64,000 bases of DNA from Colwellia polaris (GTDB lineage Bacteria > Pseudomonadota > Gammaproteobacteria > Enterobacterales > Alteromonadaceae): assembly GCF_002104515.1 (NCBI RefSeq), contig NZ_NBOE01000004.1, positions 186,001-250,000 of the forward strand. The letters are read 5' to 3'. Every line of letters begins with the position of its first letter. Position 1 is the first letter of the stretch. The position numbers were made by a program, and so were the translations under genes. Shown here one piece after another: positions 37,301 to 44,939 of the stretch. The notes beneath the pieces are model-generated. The model searched no databases, had not been told where the DNA came from, and saw only the letters and a list, made by a program, of their open reading frames with translations.

Positions 37301-37853
37301 CGGGTTTACCATTATTATTTATTCTAAAATCTGCAGCGATTGGCTCCGCGTGCTTATCAGTAGCATTACCTTCTTGATCGTATTCGTACTGTAAAGGAAC
37401 CGGAAAACACTCATCTGCTTTAGTAAAGCCTAACTTTTGTTTACCTTCGTCCCAACTGGTATTGGGCTCTCCATCTATCATGGCAGCAATGATGTGCTGA
37501 GAGTTGCCTAATTTTTTGAAATAATCTATTTCGTCGGCAACATACGTTGATGCTACAGCTCTAGGTGAACATAAAACAATTAATAAGTTTGTTTGCTCTA
37601 ATGCACTAACAATTGATGTACCTAAATCGGCATGCGCAGGCAGTTCTTGCTCGTCTCTAAATACGGGATAAATACGAGGGGGAATAGTATCTCCTCGGCT
37701 ATTTTTCTGCCCGACTAAATCATTTGGCACTTCATAAGTTTCAATGGCTTGGTGTAGCCATGTAGCCCACTTTCTACCTTGTGTTTTATTATCTGCATGG
37801 CGGTATGAGATAAACGCGTGGTATTTGAAAGATGAATTTTTACTGTTTGCCAT
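34359..37853 (-). CDS. TIR domain - transmembrane - WD40 repeat protein
   Basis: A 1164-aa protein. The N-terminal TIR domain (about residues 9-150) starts with YHAFISYRHAD, has FRDEQEL at 65-71, and carries the putative NADase Glu as E108 in STYVADEIDYF. Residues 210-258 are helical and basic, followed by one membrane helix at 261-281. The rest (about 350-1090) consists of WD40 blades, with repeated motifs such as ILNFDFSYDSRFIFTSAKAVDVWS and SAQFSQDNKKLLTLSDYSNQAVEWS. The end, with CLTPAERRAFFLP and a final WQDRGC, is a tail common on prokaryotic WD40 sensor proteins. TIR domains in bacteria cleave NAD+ or make cyclic ADP-ribose signals. First gene of a four-gene operon. Confidence 0.9.
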   Translation of the reverse strand: MANSKNSSFKYHAFISYRHADNKTQGRKWATWLHQAIETYEVPNDLVGQKNSRGDTIPPRIYPVFRDEQELPAHADLGTSIVSALEQTNLLIVLCSPRAVASTYVADEIDYFKKLGNSQHIIAAMIDGEPNTSWDEGKQKLGFTKADECFPVPLQYEYDQEGNATDKHAEPIAADFRINNNGKPEQGFTTPAAYREHLKNTTQLDKKSITAKVNAYQQQLHLMLLKVIAGILGVPLGELTQRDKEYQLEQERLKAKKLRRWLAAVAILAILAVGAGVFAYFQKEEAIFQQQLAIKEKNGALVLQSEFLTQMSKNQSEQGEYDTALLLSLNAIPGLYGGDRPLLKGIELSFHEPLKKINRLMNINAQHPLSRHSVKFDKTGRYVAMVKNQTLTIWSLDDGQPVTKITAESRILNFDFSYDSRFIFTSAKAVDVWSVLTGEQVQQFDYPDRQLNRVAFHPVKNLLAITSVMPEKTIPAWLQTNKSKAESAVTSYIDVFDAESAEKTTTISIKNVIPIKPIFSLDGTKILSVAVNHGTYVWSLETGELIQHKFINDFSDINTKRNRGTLKAHFSPNGAMIFSEIDRSKVAIWSADTGEILQTIKISEKSSKLLSAQFSQDNKKLLTLSDYSNQAVEWSIATGEILHRYQLNESHLSYASYSPGSDLVLASSVNDKKSILWSTQSHELIKVIDHSLEATNLIDIFSTIIKGNFFTVFGEKIVSWSLTSKANSPLFLKKESYFIKNIHYSFDNEFVVVSQRNGKHFIWDIKKNTVIHEFDFGKNTLQSYIFPKQNKLLITREVNNKFESEALVYDLQTGEKLDEFIFEGELYRDIKFSPDGDSIIYVLQKPQEQQAFKNEVLQHRNLLTGVTKSIASNNLIPSYEFNQAGKKVLLVSTFDYFSSDLKKQNLPSEVILFDLISGKREATYSDLVNPKIAIFSPFDDKILVQHDTKKLSLFSADFVENLSTLFYSDGHWIRDFIFHPDGNGAIFIDGSYVAVWKFKDEQPSMLKRHSLDNVFLVDVSISSDQQYLLTTSSTVNPERNTSVLWDVNTMEKIETFSQVTKDLPSKFSNDSKSIVTTEYLTPNARFPTAKVTPIFQKMLKKTDKKTDKKTDKKMVSIKDYEQQAINSLPINRSCLTPAERRAFFLPALSAQQWQDRGCAHFTSE
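34514..34559. repeat. 12-bp tandem repeat in the TIR-WD40 gene
   Basis: Three full 12-bp units (T7 followed by ATCAG) and a partial fourth. On the coding strand they encode successive KKTD units near the C-terminus. Whole-unit changes keep the frame, but slippage in any of the four 7-base homopolymers would shift it. Confidence 0.9.
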
Positions 37854-38464
37854 TGAAAAGCCTGTTGTCGTTATTTGAGGTTCATTATTTTTAGGAAGGG
37901 AGGAGTGCTTATTTGCATGTAAAACTTTATTTTTTGCCCACGAGGGAAAATGGCCAGTAAAAGCACGTTAATAGCTAAAGAAACTCTCTCACTAATTTCA
38001 GCTTTAAATATGGCTACGGCATCTGTAAAGCAGCATAAATTAGTGCTATTAAAACAATTATTTTGCACTAATCTGCAACTAAAGAAGCCCATACTTAATT
38101 TTACTTTCACTTTACTCCACAGCTTGCATATTTTATTTTAATTCTGTACAACCTTAGCACAACTGATTGATTTATCACCATGATTTTTTAATTGGTCCGT
38201 TATATTCGGCGTAAATTCTTATAGCTTTGTTGTGGTTAATACTGCTGTAAACCGTTTTATAACACTTAGCGAACTTGGCTTATTTGTTCATTGTAAAAGC
38301 GAGTTATTTTTCAATATGCGTATTCGCTATTATGATGCACAAACAATTACTGTTAGCTTTTATAACCAGTTAAAAATGATTAGCTATGGCATGTGGGCTT
38401 GCCTTTGATTCGTTTTCTTTGTCTAAACGGTATACATAGAAACTTAACCAGTGTAATTAAACAT
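37854..38464. other. Gene-poor 611-bp spacer between divergent genes
   Basis: This stretch holds the promoters of the leftward TIR operon and the rightward HD gene. Two overlapping small frames (37871-38110 minus and 37950-38141 plus) look accidental. The plus frame has GAGGG before its ATG and encodes 63 aa, so I cannot fully exclude it. No repeat or RNA was recognised. Confidence 0.55.
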
Positions 38465-39676
38465 ATGAATATACATTTATTTACTGAAAGCAAACCACCA
38501 GAGTCATATAATCAAACCTATTGGCTATGCTTAAAGCAACGTATGGCTTGGCTATTGCAGAATTGGTTAAATAAAAGCGGCGATCCGTATTTATATTTTG
38601 ATCTATTAAAAACGCCATTATTTATAAGTGATGAAGTAGCGTTTAATTCGCTTTTTTCGGGAGAGTTTTATCATCAAGAGCAATTCGTTAGTCGCTTTAT
38701 TGATGATTGTTATTGGATTATTTGGCGAGTTACACAAGGCGATACCACTTACTTTTTTTTCTTGCGTGCAGAAAATTTTTATAAAGGTAGTATGTTAGAC
38801 CAATATACTTTCCCTTATCAGTTTGATAAAACTCAATTGATTGCACAACGTGAGCAAGTAGAAAACTTGTTAATCGAGTTAGACCAATATGGTGCAAAAA
38901 GCCAGTCATTATTGCCCTTTCAAAAGCCAAATAATAGTGCTGATAGTTCAGCTGTATACGCTCAACTCTCAGAAAATAAACCGTCAGATATGCCGCAATG
39001 TAATCAGCATGAAAGCAGGTTTTTAACATTACACCGTGACAAGTTAACTTATCAACTGCCTCTAATTGAATTAAATAAACAATTAATTTATCTGAGTAAA
39101 ATAGATAATGGACAATGGCAACAAGATACCTACATAAAAGCGTGGAATTTTGCTAGCAAAGCACATTGTAAACAGTTTATACCTGGTAGCGATGTTCCAT
39201 ATATCAACCATGTTGGCCTAGTTGCCATGGAGGTTATATCCGCACTTGCACAGCCGCAAATAGATAAAATGTTACATTACCAACCGATTAAGTTTCAAAA
39301 CCTTGCGGTGGTTTGCGCGTTATTACACGATACAATTGAAGACACTGCAGTTACATTTGAAGATATTAAAACTGCATTTAATCAATATGTTGCTGCAGGT
39401 GTTTTAGCGTTAACCAAAAACACTAATTTAGCCACTAAGCGAGATCAAATGATCGATAGCTTAGCGCGTATAAAAGCGCAACCTTTAGAAATAAGCATGG
39501 TAAAAATGGCTGATAGAATAACTAACTTACAGCCACCGCCAGCTCACTGGACAAAAGATAAAATAAGGAATTATCGTAACGAGGCGCAATTGATTCTTGA
39601 AACGTTAGGTACGAAAAATGAATATTTAGCACAGCGGCTAAAAGAAAAAATTGATAACTATCAACAGTATTGTTAA
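38465..39676 (+). CDS. SpoT-like HD-domain hydrolase with a novel N-terminal half
   Basis: About 403 aa from the ATG at 38465 (MNIHLFTESKPPE); a GTG at 38393 would add 24 residues. The C-terminal 190 residues form an HD domain of the RelA/SpoT hydrolase type: a first His in PYINHVGLVAM, the HD pair in CALLHDTIEDTAVTFEDI, and the late Asp in MVKMADRITNL. No synthetase domain is present, so it resembles small alarmone hydrolases of the MESH1 kind. The N-terminal 200 residues, aromatic-rich with WIIWRVTQGDTTYFFFL, match nothing I know. Removal of phosphates from (p)ppGpp or a related nucleotide is inferred from the motifs only. Confidence 0.82.
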   Translation: MNIHLFTESKPPESYNQTYWLCLKQRMAWLLQNWLNKSGDPYLYFDLLKTPLFISDEVAFNSLFSGEFYHQEQFVSRFIDDCYWIIWRVTQGDTTYFFFLRAENFYKGSMLDQYTFPYQFDKTQLIAQREQVENLLIELDQYGAKSQSLLPFQKPNNSADSSAVYAQLSENKPSDMPQCNQHESRFLTLHRDKLTYQLPLIELNKQLIYLSKIDNGQWQQDTYIKAWNFASKAHCKQFIPGSDVPYINHVGLVAMEVISALAQPQIDKMLHYQPIKFQNLAVVCALLHDTIEDTAVTFEDIKTAFNQYVAAGVLALTKNTNLATKRDQMIDSLARIKAQPLEISMVKMADRITNLQPPPAHWTKDKIRNYRNEAQLILETLGTKNEYLAQRLKEKIDNYQQYC

Positions 39677-39764
39677 ATAAGATCGCCTAACATCAACCAG
39701 GTAATTGAGGTATTCAGTTTTCACAAAGGGTTTTTCTGTTGATAACTATATTGGGGAGGTATTA

Positions 39765-39869
39765 GTGCACATAGAACGAAAAAATAGCTTGCTAGCACAT
39801 GATTTGAACAACTTGGTTTTAAATAAACAGCCAAAAAATAAACAGCATTTAATGCCCAATAGCAAATGA
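39765..39869 (+). CDS. 34-codon ORF translationally coupled to the next gene
   Basis: GTG start at 39765 with a near-perfect Shine-Dalgarno GGGGAGG at 39753-39759, 5 nt upstream. The product begins MHIERKNSLLAHDLNN and is polar and basic. Its TGA overlaps the ATG of the following gene as ATGA, the classic coupling arrangement. It may be a functional small protein or a leader that sets translation of the membrane protein. Confidence 0.55.
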   Translation: MHIERKNSLLAHDLNNLVLNKQPKNKQHLMPNSK

Positions 39870-40480
39870 ACAAACCAGTAAATAAAGACAAAATAAAAAT
39901 AAGTGCAAAGCGAAAAGCTAAGCTGATAGGGAAAATATCTTACATATCACCTTGTACGCAAGCTGATATAAATCACTGGTATCGACGCAATACACTGGTA
40001 TTTTCTACCTTACTCGTCGTCTTTATATGGTTAATTTATGCCGCTTTAAGTCGAGAGACACAGTTTCAGCGTTTTAATCAATTAAGTCTTATGTGGACTG
40101 ATAATTCAAATGTATTTGATTTAATTGCATTTATAGCGAATTATTTTGTAGCAGAACTGATTTTGTGCTTTTTTACTTACTTTTTGATTAAAAACTTATT
40201 TGCTCAATGCCCAATCAAAATTGTTGGTGAAAAAGGTTTTGCTTTTGTTGGCGTAAAACGAAACTATACCGTTACATCTGCAAATATCGCATTGTTCTCA
40301 TCAGTTAAAAGAATGACGATAACCATTCCTCGAGGGGGTATTGGCAAACACTATAAATGGTATGGCGATAGTCGGTTGAGTGTGTTTGATTACGCTTATC
40401 ACCCTTTTTTGGAAAGTACTCATTTTATTCACGCAGTGCTCGAAAGTTGGCACAAACATCGAATATTAAAAACGCTTTAA
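39866..40480 (+). CDS. Two-helix membrane protein, unknown
   Basis: A 204-aa protein with a basic N-terminus (about 40 residues), helices at about residues 45-65 and 88-111, and a C-terminal soluble part (AFVGVKRNYTVTSANIALFSS and IPRGGIGKHYKWYGDSRLSVFDYAYHP). No family was recognised. Its start overlaps the preceding small ORF, and an alpha/beta hydrolase gene follows 23 bp later, so all three may form one unit. Confidence 0.7.
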   Translation: MNKPVNKDKIKISAKRKAKLIGKISYISPCTQADINHWYRRNTLVFSTLLVVFIWLIYAALSRETQFQRFNQLSLMWTDNSNVFDLIAFIANYFVAELILCFFTYFLIKNLFAQCPIKIVGEKGFAFVGVKRNYTVTSANIALFSSVKRMTITIPRGGIGKHYKWYGDSRLSVFDYAYHPFLESTHFIHAVLESWHKHRILKTL

Positions 40481-40503
40481 GTGGCAATGAAAACGGAGTA
40501 AAC

Positions 40504-41010
40504 ATGAAAGTTATATTCTCACATGGCAAAGAAAGTGGCCCTTGGGGTAGTAAAATAACCCAACTTGCAAACATAGCCAAAGCGGCAGGTTTTAGTGTCG
40601 ATAGTATTGACTACAGCAATATAGTAAGCCCCGATGAGCGGGTGACAAAGTTGAATACTTATTTAGCAAGCGAGCTTGAACCTTATATTTTAGTCGGCTC
40701 AAGCATGGGCGGTTACGTTTCATTAGTCGCATCATTAAGTAACCAACCACTGGGCGTATTTTTATTGGCGCCAGCTTTGTATATGCAGGGTTATCAGCAG
40801 CAAAGTTATAATACTAAGCTTAACAATATTGAGATTGTACATGGTTGGTCTGACGATATTGTGCCCGTAGCTAGCTCTATAAAATATGCTCAGCAAACGC
40901 AGTGTTCCTTGCACCTGATTGATGGCGATCACCGTTTAAACTCATCTATTACACAAGTTATCGCGTTATTTGAATCGTTTTTATTAACAACTAAAGCTCA
41001 CCATGGTTAA
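40504..41010 (+). CDS. Small alpha/beta hydrolase
   Basis: A 168-aa protein from the ATG at 40504, which follows GGAG; the frame is open 19 codons further but without conserved sequence. The nucleophile elbow is LVGSSMGGYVSL. The remaining catalytic residues are probably the Asp in VHGWSDDIVP and the His in DGDHRLN. The N-terminal FSHGKESGPWG gives the oxyanion region. It resembles compact YqiA-type esterases. Substrate unknown. Confidence 0.82.
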   Translation: MKVIFSHGKESGPWGSKITQLANIAKAAGFSVDSIDYSNIVSPDERVTKLNTYLASELEPYILVGSSMGGYVSLVASLSNQPLGVFLLAPALYMQGYQQQSYNTKLNNIEIVHGWSDDIVPVASSIKYAQQTQCSLHLIDGDHRLNSSITQVIALFESFLLTTKAHHG

Positions 41011-41127
41011 GAAAGGTTACTAGTATAATTATTTGATGTACAGAGTTTATTTTTGCTTTCTACGCTTTTGTTTTTGTTTATCCAGTAAAAAAGATAGACT
41101 TATATTTTCAATAAGGATGCCTTCAAA

Positions 41128-41829
41128 ATGATCACATTATCCGCAGAGCAATGCCGTGTTATTGGCGTAATGTTAGAAAAAGAGACCACCACACCAGAGC
41201 AATATCCACTGTCGGTAAATGCTATAACCGCTGGCTGTAATCAAAAAAGTAACCGCGAACCTGTTATGTCGCTTAGCGAAAATGATTGGCAAAACACGGT
41301 AGATGAACTGGTACAAATGAATCAGCTGATGGTTGACCAAAAAGCGTCAAGCCGAGTAAATAAATACTTTCATCGCTTTTGTAACACCGAGTTTGGCAAC
41401 TTACAATTTACAGCGCAACAACGCGCGATTATTTGCGTATTATTTCTAAGAGGCCCGCAAACACCAGGAGAATTAAGAACCCGCACCAATCGCTTAGCAG
41501 ATTTTGCCGATGTAAATGAAGTAGAAGTAGTATTACAACAACTGCAAAACCTAAATAACCAAACCTTAGTGCAGAAGCTTGAGCGAGAACCCGGTAAACG
41601 TGAATCTCGTTATCTACATTTATTCTCAGATCATGATGAAACCCACTCAGTAGCGGCTAACATCAGCACACCAACAGGTGATACAGAGCACAAAGCAGAT
41701 AACACAAACATAGCAACACCATCAAAAAGTGAGCACGCACTTACTCAAAGGGTTACGGTTTTAGAACAACAAGTCGCAACATTAACCGAGCAAGTGGCTT
41801 GTTTGACTGAGTTGCTTGAGGATAAGTGA
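41128..41829 (+). CDS. yceH: YceH/DUF480 family protein
   Basis: A 233-aa protein with two winged-helix domains. Diagnostic segments are RVIGVMLEKETTTPEQYPLSVNAITAGCNQKSNREPV at the start and ICVLFLRGPQTPGELRTRTNRLADFADVNEVE in the middle. A linker and a short C-terminal coiled coil (VTVLEQQVATLTEQVACLTELL) follow. The family is widely conserved in gammaproteobacteria without a settled role; the fold suggests nucleic-acid or protein binding. Confidence 0.93.
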   Translation: MITLSAEQCRVIGVMLEKETTTPEQYPLSVNAITAGCNQKSNREPVMSLSENDWQNTVDELVQMNQLMVDQKASSRVNKYFHRFCNTEFGNLQFTAQQRAIICVLFLRGPQTPGELRTRTNRLADFADVNEVEVVLQQLQNLNNQTLVQKLEREPGKRESRYLHLFSDHDETHSVAANISTPTGDTEHKADNTNIATPSKSEHALTQRVTVLEQQVATLTEQVACLTELLEDK

Positions 41830-42109
41830 TGATTGTTTGATGAAAAGAGGATTTTAATTTGAGTTATTTTATCTTTTGTAATGCATATTGTACCTACAAC
41901 AATATAAAAAATTAAAATGTTAATAGGGATAAGAATTCGCCATGGAACTGATGTCATATAATTGATAAAACAGTGAAAGTAATTTTTAAATTTATGTATA
42001 TTAAATGAATCTGAATGAGACCATACTTCAAATTAAATGCTAGAGTAAATTTTAAAAAATTTAATTGTTTTCTCTATTTATATAATTTAATAATGAAAAG
42101 AGTAACTAA

Positions 42110-42937
42110 ATGATTAAAAGTTCATTCTCCAGCTATATCAAAGCAACAAATGTTGCTGGTAGCCAAAAAGCCATATCGTATATTCGGGCTATAGATATCT
42201 TGAATCAGTTAATAGCGAATGAGTCATTTGGTTTTGATGACTGTAAAAATGTTTGGATGGTTTCTTCAATAGATCGTTTAAACGAGTTATACACTTTTGT
42301 GCTTCGGCAAAATAGAATTCAAGTGAACAACCTATGGCATATTGAAGGTATTCCAAAAAGTTACTTGGCAAATGGTTTTTGTTCTGCGGCTTTAAATTGT
42401 TTGATAAAATTTTTAGTAGAATTTAGGTTTGAACAAAGACTCTTCAGTAATATTGATCTGGATAGTCAGGCAGTTACTGAGGTAAATTTGGATTACCCTA
42501 GCTATTTATTGGATGGTCTTGAAAAATACGAAGGTAAAGAAGTTGTAAGGGAAGTTACAACGCGCACTAATCAAAATGTATTTAGGAAAATAATACTAAA
42601 AATCTACAATAGTACTTGTTGTATTACGGGGTTAAATATTCCAGAGGTTAATATTGCAAGTCATATAGTCCCGTGGGTCGAAGATAAAAAAATAAGATTA
42701 GATCCCGCTAATGGCCTGTGTTTATCAGCAACCTATGATGCCGCTTTTGATAAACATTTAATTAGTTTAGATGAAGACTATCGACTCATTATTAGTAAAA
42801 ATATTAATGATTTTTTTACTTCAAGCAGTGTAGATGAGTATTTTAAGAAGAAGCAAGGAATGAAAATAGCCTTACCATGTCATTATCAGCCTAAGCAAAC
42901 TTATTTAGAGGTACACAGGAGCAATTGTAACTTTTAA
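42110..42937 (+). CDS. HNH endonuclease (HNH_2-like)
   Basis: A 275-aa protein. The C-terminal part carries a beta-beta-alpha metal site of the HNH_2 kind: CCITGLNIPEVNIASHIVPW with the first His, then DPANGLCLSATYDAAFDKHLISLD with the Asn and last His. The N-terminal 140 residues are unassigned and may recognise DNA. The flanking DNA, especially 41830-42109, is strikingly AT-rich, suggesting acquisition. No methyltransferase is adjacent, so it is not part of a normal restriction-modification pair. Target unknown. Confidence 0.83.
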   Translation: MIKSSFSSYIKATNVAGSQKAISYIRAIDILNQLIANESFGFDDCKNVWMVSSIDRLNELYTFVLRQNRIQVNNLWHIEGIPKSYLANGFCSAALNCLIKFLVEFRFEQRLFSNIDLDSQAVTEVNLDYPSYLLDGLEKYEGKEVVREVTTRTNQNVFRKIILKIYNSTCCITGLNIPEVNIASHIVPWVEDKKIRLDPANGLCLSATYDAAFDKHLISLDEDYRLIISKNINDFFTSSSVDEYFKKKQGMKIALPCHYQPKQTYLEVHRSNCNF

Positions 42938-43037
42938 AGCAATCATTGGTGCGGGTCGCTAGATAACAATCACCTTTGCGCTATAACTTATTTAACAGCT
43001 ACAATAGCTTTATCACTAGGCCAATAAAAATATTCTC

Positions 43038-44249
43038 ATGAACAATATCATTCCCGAGTTAAGTAAATTCAGTGCTGAAAATAAAAAGAATAAGCCGTCT
43101 AGTACCTTGTCTTCTTTGTGGATAAAAATAGAGAAACATCAAAAGCGTAATGCTAATTTCACTAAAAAAAGAAGTAAGTTGTTTGAGCAATTTAAACAGC
43201 AAGCCCAGCCTGCTGAACAAAAGTTAGCTGATGCTATTACTGCGCAAGTTGAGCATTTAATACGCTTTCTGTCCAAAAAATCATTAACCGATAAGCAAAG
43301 AAATGAGCTGTTAGGTTGGGTTTCGGATGATATCGATTATTTAGCTACACATCTTTTCTCTGAAGGTATTGATGTTGCTGATTTACGTGAACAAATAAAT
43401 ACAGAATTGACACTATTGACTGAAAGTTTAGACCAAGCGGTAGATGAAGAGAGTATTGTCGAGCTAGCTAACATGTTAGATGAAATGTTTGACGGTGAAA
43501 TGCAGTTTAATCGCGAGGAGCTAATTGAGATAATTAAAAATCCTGCTCTGATCCAAGAGCATGTTCAACGTTTTCACGAAAAAATGAATGAAGAAGAAAT
43601 CGAGAAGGATGACTATAGCGAAGAGTTTGATCAGGGCTTTGAAGAAGATTTTGACTACCAGTACAATAGAAGTTTTTCGAAAAGAAACAGCAAGGAAGAG
43701 CTAGGTATTCTTGAAAAATTATTTAAAGGCAGTCAATTAAATAAAATGTATAAGCGCCTTGCCGCTAAGTTACATCCGGATAAAGAAAGTGATGCCACTA
43801 AAAAAGCGATTAAGCATGATTTAATGCAGCAGCTTGCCAGTGCTAGAGAAAATAAAGATGTGTTTACACTGCTAACGCTTTACCACGAGCACATTGACGA
43901 CGACTCTTTCAATTTTGACGCTGAAACACTAGCGGCAATTGAAGCTTTGCTATCGAAAAAGGTCAGTGAATTAAACGCTGAACTTAAGGCGCTAAAGTCG
44001 GCCGACACGCCTGAAGCTATTGTTTGGGAACATTTTCATGGTAGAAGTAATAAAATAACCACAGAGAATATCGTGATACATGCCGAACGGTTAGAAGATG
44101 AAGTGATGTCTATTAACCAGTTTATTGTTAGTACTTCAACGTTAAAAGCACTAAAGACTGAGTTAAACACTCGCATTAAGCAACGCGAATCGTCACCTTT
44201 TTTTAACTTTGATGATGACTTAGAGTCAATGCTAGGGGTGCCATTTTAA
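43038..44249 (+). CDS. J-domain protein with a charged helical N-terminus
   Basis: A 403-aa protein. Residues 1-215 are helical and highly charged, with an acidic stretch near 185-208. A J domain follows at about 221-280, with the HPD motif at 246-248 in LAAKLHPDKES. The C-terminus has more coiled-coil-like helix. J domains stimulate Hsp70 ATPase activity, so this should recruit DnaK to an unknown client. It has no Gly/Phe or zinc region, unlike DnaJ. Confidence 0.8.
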   Translation: MNNIIPELSKFSAENKKNKPSSTLSSLWIKIEKHQKRNANFTKKRSKLFEQFKQQAQPAEQKLADAITAQVEHLIRFLSKKSLTDKQRNELLGWVSDDIDYLATHLFSEGIDVADLREQINTELTLLTESLDQAVDEESIVELANMLDEMFDGEMQFNREELIEIIKNPALIQEHVQRFHEKMNEEEIEKDDYSEEFDQGFEEDFDYQYNRSFSKRNSKEELGILEKLFKGSQLNKMYKRLAAKLHPDKESDATKKAIKHDLMQQLASARENKDVFTLLTLYHEHIDDDSFNFDAETLAAIEALLSKKVSELNAELKALKSADTPEAIVWEHFHGRSNKITTENIVIHAERLEDEVMSINQFIVSTSTLKALKTELNTRIKQRESSPFFNFDDDLESMLGVPF

Positions 44250-44432
44250 GCGTGCCATTTTAGGCTGTTTAGCTAGTATGTTTGTTATGCTTAAAGTCGC
44301 AACCTAGTCGGTATTATTTACTGGCTAGTTTGCCCGTTAACTTGATGGAATAGGCATGTGAGTTGAATAAAACACTCAAACTTATAACCATTATTGATTA
44401 TTATTTGATTGTAAATCCTAGCACACTTGCTT

Positions 44433-44512
44433 ATTGCGAATGCACCAAGCCCACTGAAAAAGTAAAGGGATTAGCATTGTAATTAGCATAGGATTGCTCT
44501 GCGCCGTTTTGA
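44433..44512 (-). pseudogene. Remnant duplicate of the 45189-45593 gene
   Basis: About 80 bp closely match two separated parts of the 3' half of the next-but-one gene (45191-45206 and about 45291-45356), with the roughly 85 bp between them missing. With the full gene it brackets the hip locus. It is a decayed partial copy and codes for nothing. Confidence 0.8.
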
Positions 44513-44584
44513 GCTTGTCTTTAGTCTTTAGATAGGCGACCTAATCCCTTGTCACCATCGCCATTACCATCATCAACTCGAAAT

Positions 44585-44602
44585 AACAGCTTATAAGTTG
44601 TT
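44585..44602. promoter_or_regulatory. hipB operator 1
   Basis: An 18-bp imperfect palindrome, AACAGCTTATAAGTTGTT. It is the first of three similar sites whose starts are exactly 27 bp apart. The likely ligand is the XRE protein encoded just downstream. Confidence 0.75.
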
Positions 44603-44611
44603 TTTATGAAA

Positions 44612-44629
44612 TACAGCTTATATACTGTT
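44612..44629. promoter_or_regulatory. hipB operator 2
   Basis: TACAGCTTATATACTGTT, the second palindromic site of the array, 27 bp after the first. It is the least conserved at its outer bases. Confidence 0.7.
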
Positions 44630-44638
44630 TTTCATAAT

Positions 44639-44656
44639 AACAGGTTATAGGTTGTT
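44639..44656. promoter_or_regulatory. hipB operator 3
   Basis: AACAGGTTATAGGTTGTT, 27 bp after site 2 and ending 7 bp before the ATG of the regulator gene. Binding here would also block the ribosome-binding region or early transcript. Confidence 0.72.
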
Positions 44657-44663
44657 TTTAAGA

Positions 44664-44939
44664 ATGAAAATTAATTACACTATTAATACTCTAGATCAGC
44701 TCAAACCTATTTTAGTAGGATTTAGAAAGTCTCATGGCCTTTCACAAAAGGCACTGGCTGAAAAACTCAATATTAGTCAGCAGAGCTATCAAACACTAGA
44801 AAGTGCACCACAAAAAGCCACGTTAGAACGTTTGTATAAAGTACTAATCGTTTTAGGTATTAAATTACAATTTGTAGATAATACCAAAGAGCTTAATGGA
44901 AATTCTTGTAGCCAAAAACAACATCAGGATGAATGGTAA
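44664..44939 (+). CDS. hipB: HipB-like XRE antitoxin/repressor
   Basis: A 91-aa protein from the ATG at 44664; a TTG at 44652 lies inside operator 3 and is less likely. The XRE helix-turn-helix is FRKSHGLSQKALAEKLNISQQSYQTLES, followed by LERLYKVLIVLGIKLQF as in HipB. In a normal locus HipB neutralises the HipA kinase and represses the operon. Here its stop overlaps the start of a gutted hipA as TAATG, so it persists as an orphan regulator. Confidence 0.88.
   Translation: MKINYTINTLDQLKPILVGFRKSHGLSQKALAEKLNISQQSYQTLESAPQKATLERLYKVLIVLGIKLQFVDNTKELNGNSCSQKQHQDEW

Noticed and set aside
37871-38110. 79-aa minus-strand ORF upstream of the TIR gene
   Set aside because: Composition is irregular, and it ends only 17 bp before the TIR gene start, so it would occupy that gene's promoter region. 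Probably chance.
37950-38141. 63-aa plus-strand ORF with GAGGG before its ATG
   Set aside because: Overlaps an opposing frame of similar length, has no recognisable domain, and ends in an irregular hydrophobic stretch. Kept only as a remote possibility in the spacer entry.
39866-41010. Toxin-antitoxin pair of membrane protein and hydrolase
   Set aside because: Close spacing alone; neither protein resembles a toxin or antitoxin and the hydrolase has a normal catalytic triad.
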